A stretch of 64,000 nucleotides of DNA, taken from positions 62,001-126,000 of the forward strand of contig NZ_JAAGLV010000025.1 in NCBI RefSeq assembly GCF_010548305.1, written 5' to 3'. The stretch comes from Streptomyces sp. SID13031. GTDB taxonomy: Bacteria > Actinomycetota > Actinomycetes > Propionibacteriales > Kribbellaceae. This document shows, piece after piece, positions 26,852-35,250 of this stretch. A program made the position numbers and the translations under genes. The notes beneath the pieces were generated by a model, which searched no databases, had not been told where the DNA came from, and saw only the letters and a program-made list of their open reading frames with translations. The first letter of the stretch is position 1, and each line of letters starts with the position of its first letter.

Positions 26852-27994
26852 TCAGCTCGCTGAAGTCGGCGTGTGATCTCCGATGACGAGCATCGAGTCG
26901 CCGTGGATGCCAAAGCCATAGCGGTATTCAATGGACTGTCTGTAGGCCTCACGGATGAGGTCGGCGGGTGCGAATGTGGCGGCCATGACGATGTGGGTCG
27001 CCATCGAGTTGTGGAGATTGGTCAAAAGACCCGAGCAGTACTTGAGTTTGGTTCCTGGCGAGAGAAAGAGGTTGGTACGGGAGTCGCACGCGGCCGCGGG
27101 TACCGGAAGTGACTCCAGTACGCGCACCGAACTGGTACCGATACCGATGAGCCGCCTGCCTGTCCCCACGACGTCCCGGATCTGCCCGGCCGCTCGGTCG
27201 GTGACTGCGTACTCCTCGAAGTTCATCTTGTTGTCCGACAGCGGCATGTCGCCGTAGTCCGAGTCCCAGAAGTTCCAGCCGAACGACATCCACAGCGACA
27301 CGCTGATCGTGTCGATCCCTCGCCCAGCCATCTCGACGAGCATCTCTGGAGTCAGTCTGCGGGCCGGCTCCGACACCAACACTGCACCGAGCCGCCGCGT
27401 CGTGATCGGGTTCAGTTCGTCCTCAGCGAGGTGCTCATGGTTGGTGTACCACGGATACATGAAAGCGCCATGTACGTCCAGCGATTGCCTGAGCTGGTCC
27501 TTCGTTGCCGCACAACGGATGAGCGCACGATAGCCGTGATAGCGATCCCGTTCGATCCAGTACTGGGCATCGAACTCAGCGATCCGATCGGGACCGAATG
27601 CGCTCACCGGTCCCAGGACCTCGCCGTCAATACCACCAGCCAGAGTGAACCGTCCCTCAGCCGGAGGGAATCCATCATCGGAGAGAACCATCGCCTCCCA
27701 AAGGTGTGAATCTTCCTGCAGGACGAAACAGACGTCCAGCGGTTGACCGGACTCGGCGAACCCGCACAGCCGGGATCGTGAGATCCCTGCGTCGTTGAGG
27801 ACTATCGCGTCGTCGTCGGCCAGGAAGTCTCCCAGGTTGCGAAATCGGTCGTGCACGATGGTCTCGGAAGCAGCGTCCACCACGACCAGTTTCGCTTCGT
27901 CAGCTCCGCGGTGCTCTGAGTTGCGGAACAGCTCTTTGGGGATGTCGAACGCGAAGTCCGAGAAGCGCAGGTTCCCATCTGAAATATTGGACAT
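26852..27994 (-). CDS. QueA-like S-adenosylmethionine ribosyltransferase-isomerase paralogue
   Basis: 380 residues matching the QueA fold end to end. The N-terminus reads LRFSDFAFDIPKELF and VVVDAASETIVHDRFRNLGD, then DAIVLNDAGISRSRL. The middle has EDELNPITTRRLGAVL. The C-terminus has GIGTSSVRVLESL, LLTNLHNSMATHIVMAATFA and YRYGFGIHGDSMLVIGD. True QueA moves the ribosyl of SAM onto 7-aminomethyl-deazaguanine in tRNA, and its neighbours are normally tgt or queC-E. None are here. Several canonical residues differ (FDIPKEL for FDLPEEL; YPWYTNHEHL in the central region). The SD is AAGGA seven bases before the ATG. It shares the upstream direct repeat with the diterpene operon, so a natural-product role is inferred. 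Confidence 0.82.
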   Translation of the reverse strand: MSNISDGNLRFSDFAFDIPKELFRNSEHRGADEAKLVVVDAASETIVHDRFRNLGDFLADDDAIVLNDAGISRSRLCGFAESGQPLDVCFVLQEDSHLWEAMVLSDDGFPPAEGRFTLAGGIDGEVLGPVSAFGPDRIAEFDAQYWIERDRYHGYRALIRCAATKDQLRQSLDVHGAFMYPWYTNHEHLAEDELNPITTRRLGAVLVSEPARRLTPEMLVEMAGRGIDTISVSLWMSFGWNFWDSDYGDMPLSDNKMNFEEYAVTDRAAGQIRDVVGTGRRLIGIGTSSVRVLESLPVPAAACDSRTNLFLSPGTKLKYCSGLLTNLHNSMATHIVMAATFAPADLIREAYRQSIEYRYGFGIHGDSMLVIGDHTPTSAS

Positions 27995-28080
27995 GGGTCG
28001 GATCCTTTGAGTCGTCCAAGGCGCCAGGATGGCTGTCCCTCCTCCGTTGTACTGACGGGTCTTACCCGCAACGACAGGAA

Positions 28081-28103
28081 CTCCCCTAGGACTTCCCCCT
28101 AGG
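28081..28103 (-). promoter_or_regulatory. CCTAGGGG direct repeat upstream of QueA-like gene
   Basis: On the minus strand: CCTAGGGG, GAAGT, CCTAGGGG, then AG. Two identical octamers are 13 bases apart, 87 bases before the ATG at 27994. This is the clearest example of the motif set. Confidence 0.6.
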
Positions 28104-28240
28104 AATGGACCGTTCCCACTTCGGTGGACCCGTGAGTAGCTGCCGCAGGGAACCCGTCCGCAACCACGGCGAGATAGGCAGCATCGCGGACCCTATGTTC
28201 CGCCTCTGGACGACCGACAGCAGCGGTCAGCAGGGCCGGT

Positions 28241-28502
28241 GACCCTTACCCCGAGTTGCGCGCACAATCGAATTTCAGCTTTCTCGACGGCGCCTCGTCT
28301 CCCCGAGCATCTAATCGAGGTCTCGGTACGGCTGGGTCTGCACGCGATCGCGTTGACCGATCACGACGGTTTCTACGGCGCGGCCCGCTTCGCCGAGACC
28401 GCTGCGACCTACGACGTGACCACCGTCAACCGCACCGAGTTCTCGCTGAGCCTTTCCGGCTCGCAGAACGGGGTCGCGGACCCTGAGGGCAGTCGCCCGT
28501 AG
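28241..28502 (+). pseudogene. dnaE2: dnaE2 remnant (error-prone DNA polymerase PHP domain)
   Basis: The first frame reads DPYPELRAQSNFSFLDGASS, the start of the DnaE2 PHP domain. After a shift near 28305 the next frame continues VSVRLGLHAIALTDHDGFYG and SLSLSGSQNGVADPEG, then stops. The expected HxH metal motif (LHxHSNFSFLDG) is RAQ here, so both histidines are replaced. Only about 85 of roughly 1100 codons survive. This is a true fragment rather than a sequencing artefact. Confidence 0.75.
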
Positions 28503-28933
28503 GACGTACGCGACAGGTCCGGCGCCGAGACGTCCGTATGGATTCGGCCGACCAACTGCCCATTCTCTGTGCGCGGCTCGATCCCTTGACGCGGCCCCAG
28601 GCTCCGACGCCCGAAGATTAGATAGAGCGGGACCGGAGTTCTGCCCAGGACACTCACGACCCGTCCATCGGCACCTTGACCATCTAGGGAGAGAAAACTC
28701 GAGTCGACTAGATCACACGCCGACCGCCCCCCGAGCACTCGGCACTCGGCGAAAGCAGGCCGAGGCCTAGTCAGGCTACCGAGCCGGCAGCAGGTTATCC
28801 ACAGGATCGGACCGATAGTCCTGCCTCGTCAGCCGTCGAATCAGTAGCTTAGTGGCGAGTAACGGGTGGATCGGGAGGCCGACGGCGTCTCACTTCGCCG
28901 CAAAATGTCCGCAAATGTCTTAGGTTAGGTTTT
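28503..28933. other. Intergenic before the XRE regulator
   Basis: No gene seen. The stretch near 28910-28933 contains the TTAGGTTAGG repeat just upstream of the GTG start and may be part of the promoter or leader of the XRE gene. Confidence 0.35.
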
Positions 28934-29680
28934 GTGGCGAACGAACGGTTGCGGGCGGCGATGGTGGAGCAGGGGCTCACCAATCTCGCGCTCGCCGAAG
29001 AGCTCGATGTGAACGTGAAGACAGTCGTGCGTTGGGTCGTGGGTGACATCGTTCCCTTTCCCCGGAGCCGGCATCGGCTGGCGACCAGGCTAGGCCGCGA
29101 CGAATCCTATCTCTGGCCGGACGCCCTGCCGCGGGACCGGGTCACCGCCGTATCGGAGAGCGAGATCATCCGGGTCTATCCGCACCGCTCCGACATGCCG
29201 AGAGATGACTGGCTTCGACTGTTCGAGTCGGCCACCAAAGAGATCGGGGTCTTGGTGTACGCCGGGCTCTTCTTTGCCGAGGACACCGGTCTCGAGCGGA
29301 TCCTTCTCAAGAAGGCGAAGGCGGGGATCCGGGTCCGGATGATCCTCGGCGACCCGGACGACGCGCACATCGCCGAGCGCGGCGAAGAAGAGGGCATCGG
29401 CGACGGAGTCGCTTCCAAGATCCGCAACGCCCTACGCCTCTTTCGCAGGCTCAGAACGACCGACGGCATCGAATTCCGGCTACATCGCACAGTCCTCTAC
29501 AACTCGATCTACGTCGTCGACGACCAACTACTGGTCAACACGCACATCTACGGACTGCCCGCAGCACGAGCCCCGATCTGGCATCTCAGGAAGGTGCCCG
29601 GAGGCGAGCTCGCGCACCTCTACCGGGAGAGCTTCGAGCACGTCTGGGATCTCGCCGTCCCACTGCCCGAGGAGGACTGA
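28934..29680 (+). CDS. XRE-type HTH protein with DUF5919/PLD-like C-terminal domain
   Basis: 248 residues from a GTG start. Residues 1-60 are a helix-turn-helix (LRAAMVEQGLTNLALAEELD, then VNVKTVVRWVVGD). Residues 85-245 match the DUF5919 domain: EIGVLVYAGLFFAED, RVRMILGDPDDAHI and LLVNTHIYGLPAARAP, with a weak phospholipase-D-like fold. This architecture is common in actinomycetes next to a NUDIX gene, as here, where the stop and next ATG overlap (TGATG). The pair may sense or hydrolyse a nucleotide-like molecule. That role is inference. Confidence 0.8.
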   Translation: MANERLRAAMVEQGLTNLALAEELDVNVKTVVRWVVGDIVPFPRSRHRLATRLGRDESYLWPDALPRDRVTAVSESEIIRVYPHRSDMPRDDWLRLFESATKEIGVLVYAGLFFAEDTGLERILLKKAKAGIRVRMILGDPDDAHIAERGEEEGIGDGVASKIRNALRLFRRLRTTDGIEFRLHRTVLYNSIYVVDDQLLVNTHIYGLPAARAPIWHLRKVPGGELAHLYRESFEHVWDLAVPLPEED

Positions 29681-30156
29681 TGGCCAGGAGAATCGACTAC
29701 TACGACGACCCCGAGGCGCCGGCCGCGAACAGCATGGCGCCGTCGACCAACGTCATCATCGAGAACGACGCCGGCGAAATTCTGATGATCCGCCGCTCCG
29801 ACAACGGTAACTGGGCCGTTCCCGGAGGCGCGATAGACCTCGGCGAATCACTCGCCCAAGCCGCGATGCGCGAGACGAAAGAAGAGTCCGGCATCGACTG
29901 TGAGGTGATCGATGTGGTCGGCATCTACACAGACCCCAAACACATCATCCTCTACACGAGCAACGGCGAGGCTCGCCAAGAGTTCTCGATCGTCGTACGG
30001 GCCCGGGCGACTGGCGGAGAGCTCACCCCGAGCTCCGAGTCCACCGAGGTCCGCTGGATATCCCGATCCGAACTCGCCGGCCTGACGATGGACCGCTCGA
30101 TGCGACGCCGCATCGAGTACTACCTCCAGAACCCGGCCACGCCGTACATCGACTGA
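29680..30156 (+). CDS. NUDIX hydrolase
   Basis: 158 residues with a complete Nudix box from GGAIDLGESLAQAAMRET to KEESGI (about residues 47-69), which carries the REUXEEXGU metal-binding helix. The rest is a single MutT-type domain. The ATG overlaps the stop of the XRE-DUF5919 gene, so both are made together. The substrate is not evident; the family cleaves nucleoside diphosphates linked to other groups. Confidence 0.88.
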   Translation: MARRIDYYDDPEAPAANSMAPSTNVIIENDAGEILMIRRSDNGNWAVPGGAIDLGESLAQAAMRETKEESGIDCEVIDVVGIYTDPKHIILYTSNGEARQEFSIVVRARATGGELTPSSESTEVRWISRSELAGLTMDRSMRRRIEYYLQNPATPYID

Positions 30157-30160
30157 CCCG

Positions 30161-30601
30161 TCAATCGCCGAAGGACAGCAGCGGTACGTCGTACAAGTCA
30201 GAACGCGGGATCCGAGTAGACCTCGGCGACTTCACCTCGACGACATACATCTCGGTCAGAAACTGGATCCTCGCGCCGAGGAGATGACTGGTATGCGCGG
30301 TGGCCGACTGCGCCTTCAGGCCAACTGACACGTGGATGTGGGGCCGCACAGTGCCTGTGGCCTTGTCATACGCCAGAGTGCCACCGCCGAACGCCTCGAC
30401 GTTCTCGAGGTGAACTGAACTCCAGACCGGCGCATCTGGGTTGTCCAGCTTCTCGCAGGTGCCAACGAGCTGGACCTCGCGCAGGCCGGCGATGAACATC
30501 GGGATGAAACCCTGCCGGACGTCATGCTCGGCGCAGAACTCGGCCAGAGCGGTGTAGAAGTCGTCGCCATGGTCGAAGTGGACAGCGAAGGTCCGGCCCA
30601 T
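30161..30601 (-). CDS. PPC (DUF296)-domain protein
   Basis: 146 residues from the ATG at 30601; the frame is open to 30676, but that would overlap the upstream gene's stop at 30609. Blocks are AVHFDHGDDFYTALAEFC, GFIPMFIAGLREVQL and GTVRPHIHVSVGLKAQ, typical of the PPC/DUF296 fold, including the HIHVS metal-site histidines. The fold forms trimers; some members bind DNA and others are of unknown enzymatic type. It is convergent with the NUDIX gene (four bases between stops). Confidence 0.72.
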   Translation of the reverse strand: MGRTFAVHFDHGDDFYTALAEFCAEHDVRQGFIPMFIAGLREVQLVGTCEKLDNPDAPVWSSVHLENVEAFGGGTLAYDKATGTVRPHIHVSVGLKAQSATAHTSHLLGARIQFLTEMYVVEVKSPRSTRIPRSDLYDVPLLSFGD

Positions 30602-30608
30602 GGTGAGC

Positions 30609-31031
30609 TCAGCTGCATGCAAGATAGGTTCCTTCGATCGCATCGATGTGGGCCACGTAACGGACCGCGGTATCAAGACCTCGAGTGGACAGATGACGAC
30701 TCCGCGGCCGAGCGATCCCGTCGAGGCCCGCTACAGCCAACTCTTCACACCTGCCCCGGAACCACCGCCAGGACACGCCGAGGTAGTCAGCCATCGCTTC
30801 CAGCCTCCCCGCCGAGCACTCGAAGGCGATCATCGACTCTGCCGCAAGACGCCTGTCGATGTCCCGGTACGCCGAGTTGCGCCGTGGCCGGGCATCAACC
30901 CGCCAGATCCCCTCACCACCCAGCCAGTTGGCCTCGATCGCCTCATCCGCGAGAACAAAACCTCCAACCTCACCCATCGTGGAATCGGTGGTCAGCTCCA
31001 CCGTGATCCCGAACGACTCCATCAGAGCCAT
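30609..31031 (-). CDS. Putative regulator or hypothetical protein
   Basis: About 140 residues if started at 31031; the frame is open to 31271, but the upstream part looks like chance. It contains VGGFVLADEAIEANWLGGEG, a YRDIDRRL helix and ADYLGVSWRWFRGRCEELA followed by GIARPRSRHL. The layout resembles C-terminal halves of actinobacterial transcriptional regulators that I recall only vaguely. The stop is eight bases upstream of the preferred PPC start, suggesting an operon. It may be a 5'-truncated gene. Confidence 0.45.
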   Translation of the reverse strand: MALMESFGITVELTTDSTMGEVGGFVLADEAIEANWLGGEGIWRVDARPRRNSAYRDIDRRLAAESMIAFECSAGRLEAMADYLGVSWRWFRGRCEELAVAGLDGIARPRSRHLSTRGLDTAVRYVAHIDAIEGTYLACS

Positions 31032-31450
31032 CGCAAGCAAGAGAAGGACGTGCCATCGTGGTACCAGCCGGTGTCGCGAGAGTTGCTCGTCGAAATCACC
31101 GCCTACCGCGAGCGATACGCCGCAAAAGGTCGACGCCCGATTGGCGAACAGCCATCGGCCGACGCCTTCGCCCAAACGGCCCACTACCAACGTCTCAAGG
31201 CACTCCTGGACAGAAGTGCATGGCCGACGGACCTCGCCCGCACGGAGTCGATCGACGACTCGAAGATGCAAGTGGCCGATCGCATACCCGATAGTCGATC
31301 GACCGACGTCCAGAACCGTACGCCGTAGCGGTCACCGCCTTGCCTTTGCCGCCAGATCTGTGCCCAGTAGCGCCCCACAACCGGGGCACAAACCCGAACG
31401 CCTTCCGGTCACTGACTAGGAAGGGCTCAACGCTGCGATCGAGCCGGCGC
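31032..31450. other. Mostly non-coding, possible remnant
   Basis: A forward frame near 31056-31220 reads SWYQPVSRELLVEITAYRER and so on. It could be the tail of a larger protein cut by rearrangement, but I do not recognise it. Nothing else is visible before the TspO-like gene's stop. Confidence 0.3.
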
Positions 31451-31906
31451 TCACTGCCGGTTGAGCCGCCACAGCGCGCGGGTCCACGCGACGTCATACA
31501 ACACCCACGCCAGATAAAGCGCGACCAGGATCGCCGACAGCGGGTCGTCGACGGCAGTAGTCAGTAGCCCGACTACCAGAACTCCAAAGACGAGCATTCC
31601 AAAGAACCCGGCGCGCGGACTGCGTCGTCCGAAGAACAACGCGTTCCATGCCTCATTGCCGATCACCACCACCACGGCCAAAACGGTCGCGCCACGGTCG
31701 CCCCGATCCAGCGACCGATACAGGACCACGGCTATCAAAACGTAGTAGATCGGGCCGACAAACAGGAACGCCCGGTACGGGATCAGCCACCACGGCCACT
31801 GAAGTTCGCGGAACCAGCGTAGAGCAGCCTTCGGCACGAACAGGTTTCCAAGCACTGCCGCCAACACCACAACGCCAGCCGTTAGCCCCGTCGCGACCCA
31901 GTTCAC
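31451..31906 (-). CDS. TspO/MBR-family tryptophan-rich membrane protein
   Basis: 151 residues with five hydrophobic segments (about 7-25, 43-62, 73-90, 99-117, 123-141). Aromatic clusters are typical of TspO: ALRWFRELQWPWWLIPYRAF in the first loop, GNEAWNALFFGRRSP, and AWVLYDVAWTRALWRLN at the end. TspO proteins bind porphyrins and related ligands in the cytoplasmic membrane. No neighbour explains its role. The start ATG is at 31906. Confidence 0.72.
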   Translation of the reverse strand: MNWVATGLTAGVVVLAAVLGNLFVPKAALRWFRELQWPWWLIPYRAFLFVGPIYYVLIAVVLYRSLDRGDRGATVLAVVVVIGNEAWNALFFGRRSPRAGFFGMLVFGVLVVGLLTTAVDDPLSAILVALYLAWVLYDVAWTRALWRLNRQ

Positions 31907-32119
31907 CCAGGTACTCTAACTGAGTGGGCCGGGCGGCCGAGCAGATCTCTTCCGACTGTCCAGCCGCCACGTCGACGCGGAGCGGGCCGACCTCCTGCCG
32001 CAACGGTTGCTCCAGATGATCCCGTGCGCTTTCGATGACGTCGCTGAGTCCATCAAGGGGCCTCGAGGTGAACCACCGCCGTTAATCGCCAGTTGTATTC
32101 GCATGAGGCGCTCGGCGCA

Positions 32120-32922
32120 GGTCGGCCGGGATCCCCGCCGACGTCGAGTTCACAACCAAACCAGCGCTGGACGCCGGCGTGACCGCGCGCTGGGTCGCCG
32201 GTGACGAGGTTTATGGCGCCGACCCGAAACTGCGTAAGACAGTGGAAGACCTCGGGTATGTGCTCGCGGTCGCCTATAGCCACCCGGTCCGCACCGGCGT
32301 GGGCAAGGTCCGCGCCGATCAACTCGCAGCCAGTCTGCCACGCAAGGCATGGCAGCGACTATCAGCCGGTCACGCCTCCAAGGGGCCGAGGTTCTACGAC
32401 TCGGCCTGGATCAGCATCGAACCCGAACACAGTGACGCTCAAGGGCAGCGGCGACTGCTGATTCGCCGCAACAACACCACCGGCGAGCTCGCCTACTACC
32501 GCTGCAGGTCACCGACACCAGTGCCGCTACGCGAACTGGTCGGTGTCGCCGGCCGCCGCTGGACGATCGAGGAATCCTTCCAAACCAGCAAGACCCTCAC
32601 CGAGCTCGACCAGTACCAGGTCGGCCGCTGGGACAGCTGACACCGCTGGACCATCCTCGCGATGCTCGCCTACGCCTTCCTCGCCGTCCTCACCGCGACC
32701 GAACGAGCCCAAACCTCAACCCCACCAGGCCTCATCGCGTTGACCCGCAACGAAATCCACCGCCTGTTCAACACCCTCATCACCGAACCGATACAAAACC
32801 TACGACACCGACTGCACTGGTCAACCCGGAGACGCCGACACCAACACCGCGCCCGAACCAGCCACTACCACCGCCAACAAGCCACCCCAACCACAGATCA
32901 CGAACTACGACTGCCGTACTAG
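32120..32922 (+). pseudogene. IS701-family transposase remnant
   Basis: The C-terminal two thirds of an IS701 DDE transposase are recognisable: WVAGDEVYGADPKLR, SWISIEP-like block, LLIRRNNTTGELAYYRC, LVGVAGRRWTIEESFQTSK, then after an in-frame TGA at 32638-32640 HRWTILAMLAYAFLAVL. The expected RWTSWHRW shows that the TGA replaces a tryptophan codon. The N-terminal third is missing, so the element is dead. No terminal repeats were identified. Confidence 0.8.
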
Positions 32923-33067
32923 GAAGCTTCACGACTCCTATCGCCCAAGCTTCCTAGAAGTAGGGGAGATCTTAGGGGCGAGCCCACATGTTCGCGTGGT
33001 GACCCGGCATTGATGCTGGACCATCTGGTCCGCAGCAAGAGCGGACCTCATCCCAGAGGTGCCGACC

Positions 33068-33700
33068 ATGTCAACAGCAGTCAACTCGTACCTGAACGTC
33101 CTCGTCGAAGAGAACGAGGCCTCGATGAGGCGTTTCAACGAAAGCGCACTGATGAGACTTCTGCGGGAGTCGGCGATTGAGAATGAGGCGGCGCAGACCC
33201 GATTCCTCGACTACTTCCAGTCCTGGTCCGATGAGTTTCAGCGAGTTATCGTGGTTCGAGCCAATTGTGAGGAGGGCGATGGGCCGCACGCGGAGCTGGC
33301 GCGTGAGCACCTCACTGAAGAGGTCGGCCACAACGAGATTCTTGCCGCCGATCGCGGCGCTGGTCGGCCCGCGAGGTGGGATCCGGTCGTCGCATGTGCA
33401 TCAGCGTGGTTCGTGGATACGATGCGGGAGATCGACTCGCCGAACCGAACAGCTCTCGCGCACTTGGTGCTCGAAGGTTCGGGACTTGTATTCGCCACAG
33501 CTGCATGCAAAGTTTTGCCGGGGAAGTTCTTCGAGTTGCATGAAGGCGCGGACTTCGAGCACCTCAACATGGGGATTGAGCTCCTCGGCCGGGACCCGTC
33601 CTGGCTTCTGGAGGATTTGCTTGTCACTCTTCGCCAGGGCTGGGACGTAATCACCTTGCTGTGCAGTAGGTTGGCGTTCCTTGCGACTCGGGATGAATGA
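33068..33700 (+). CDS. Heme-oxygenase-fold iron-containing protein
   Basis: About 210 residues from the ATG at 33068, which has AGAGGTG a few bases upstream (a GTG at 33059 is also in frame). The all-helical sequence has EEGDGPHAELAREHLTEEVG with His and Glu spaced as in TenA/PqqC-like and heme-oxygenase-like diiron oxidases, and a later helix FELHEGADFEHLNMGIELL with further His/Glu residues. This fits the 'iron-containing redox enzyme' group. The reaction is unknown, and it has no operon partner. Confidence 0.6.
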   Translation: MSTAVNSYLNVLVEENEASMRRFNESALMRLLRESAIENEAAQTRFLDYFQSWSDEFQRVIVVRANCEEGDGPHAELAREHLTEEVGHNEILAADRGAGRPARWDPVVACASAWFVDTMREIDSPNRTALAHLVLEGSGLVFATAACKVLPGKFFELHEGADFEHLNMGIELLGRDPSWLLEDLLVTLRQGWDVITLLCSRLAFLATRDE

Positions 33701-33740
33701 GATCTGTCGCCAACGGCCTCGCGTGATGCATTGCATCGTT

Positions 33741-33952
33741 CTACGCTGTGAGCGCGGGTATGCGAAGCATAGTGAAGCCTCCGCGCTGATCCGCCCAGTC
33801 CCGGCCGTCCACACCCAGTAAGACCGGCCGGTGTTCGCGCAGTTCCGCAAGATGGTCGCGGTCGCGCCGGAACGGATGTCCTCGCCGGCACGCAAACCAG
33901 TTCGGGCAGTATCCAGCGACTCAACGAGCCGGGCAAGCGCCTCCCTGTGCAT
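33741..33952 (-). pseudogene. Frameshifted fragment of unknown protein
   Basis: One frame reads MHREALARLVESLDTARTGL to GATATIL. The next frame completes it with REHRPVLLGVDGRDWADQRG and FTMLRIPALTA before a stop at 33741. The join is plausible because sequence continuity is better than chance, but I cannot name the family. Confidence 0.35.
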
Positions 33953-34638
33953 CACTGCTCGGCGGGGGAAGCTTCGCGCCGAGCGGGTCTGGAAGTGAAG
34001 GAGGCACACACCTCTCCTTAGAAGTGGCGAAGGCTGAGCGTCGTACTGCGCGACCGCAGCCCGGCTGACCAGGTCCCTATCACCGAAAGTGATCGGAAAT
34101 GGGTCATGATGGCCGTCCAAGGAGGTGTCTCTTAGTGTTCGGACCGCATAACAGGCTGGTTGAGGCCGCGCTTGCGTACGCCGCTGCGGGGATTGCAATT
34201 AGACCGGACGCTGCACTCGTACGGACGGCGACGCGCCTCTTTACGCACCTCAATCAGCGCGAGAGGATGGTTAGCCAAGAGAACCTACGAGCCGCGAACC
34301 CCGCCCCAAACCCTTACCAGCAAGCGGTTTCGCGCATCACCGACAATCAACGAGCAACCTCGGCCGCAAATCCTTGGGTCGCGGGTTCGAGTCCCACCCG
34401 CCCGACCATATGGTGAACCACAATGCGGCGGGCGCTGCCCTCACCTGCCGTGCATCCGCGCTCAAAGCGCGTGGATCCGGAATCGCCGGATACCGGCGGA
34501 TACTTGCCGGGGAATGAGTCAGCGCCCCCGACCCGAGGGCCGAGGGTGCTGATCTCTGAAAGCTTGTCGCTGTCGCTGGACGTGCCTGTTTCGGAGTGAC
34601 TCATCGTCGTCAGTTGCCAGGCTGTGAGCGTCTGGACT
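33953..34638. other. Intergenic with tRNA 3'-end piece
   Basis: No intact gene. A block at 34235-34259 is nearly identical to 46709-46733, and the tRNA-like 3' piece lies at 34362-34408. These are the only interpretable signals. Confidence 0.4.
34362..34408 (+). other. tRNA 3'-end fragment, possible attachment site
   Basis: The sequence GCGGGTTCGAGTCCCACCCG followed by CCCGACCA has the T-arm/T-loop (TTCGAGT), a near-complete five-base T-stem with one mismatch, a 3' acceptor strand and an encoded CCA. No matching 5' acceptor strand (CGGGCGG) is present upstream, so only about the last 45 bases of a tRNA gene remain. Such pieces are left by integrative elements that use tRNA genes. Confidence 0.55.
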
Positions 34639-35088
34639 CTAGTTGTGGTTGCCGAGGATGAACCCGTCGATGAGGTAGATGGCGAGGTAGGCCATAGAGG
34701 CCAAGGCCCCGAGCACTACCGCCGCGATCGAGGCACGCGCTCCCGATGCCGCGCGGCGGCCGGCGAAACCCACCATGGCGCCGGCGACTCCGAGGACAAG
34801 CGGCAAGCCCGACCAGAACGCGGGCAGTGTGACCAGCGCGGCCGGCAGCGACAGGGCCAGAGCCGTGCCGCCCGCGCTCGTTCGCATCAGCGCTCTGGGC
34901 AAGACGAGGCCGTACACCCCGATGACCGCGACAAGGATGATCGGCGAGACGATGAGGATCTCGGTCAGATCATGTGCCCCGTAGACGGTTAACGCGAGGG
35001 AGACGACCGTAACCGCGATCGCCGCGACGGGGATGGCGCGGGAGCCATCATGTGAGCCGGGGGTGGTGACTTGGTGCGTGGTGGTCAT
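34639..35088 (-). CDS. Four-span membrane protein of unknown function
   Basis: 149 residues. After a polar N-terminus there are four hydrophobic segments (IPVAAIAVTVVSLALTVYGA; LIVSPIILVAVIGVYGLVL; ALSLPAALVTLPAFW to MVGFAG; SIAAVVLGALASMAYLAIYL). It is divergent from the sensor kinase at 35251, sharing about 160 bases of promoter region, and may be the kinase system's target. No family recognised. Confidence 0.65.
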   Translation of the reverse strand: MTTTHQVTTPGSHDGSRAIPVAAIAVTVVSLALTVYGAHDLTEILIVSPIILVAVIGVYGLVLPRALMRTSAGGTALALSLPAALVTLPAFWSGLPLVLGVAGAMVGFAGRRAASGARASIAAVVLGALASMAYLAIYLIDGFILGNHN

Positions 35089-35250
35089 GATCTGTGTCCT
35101 TTGTGAGGTGACCCGATGCCTTGAGTGTTCGCGGTCCGTGGTCTCAGGTCGTCCGCCTCGGGAGCGGTAGCGAGGTCACTCGTGCGGGCGATGCCGGTGT
35201 CATGCGCTGGAGTGATCACAGTTCGCTCGTTCGCGCCTACCGTGGTTCCC

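Noticed and set aside
34347-34604. Minus-strand ORF containing GLEPATQGF
   Set aside because: This is the familiar spurious translation of an antisense tRNA 3' end.
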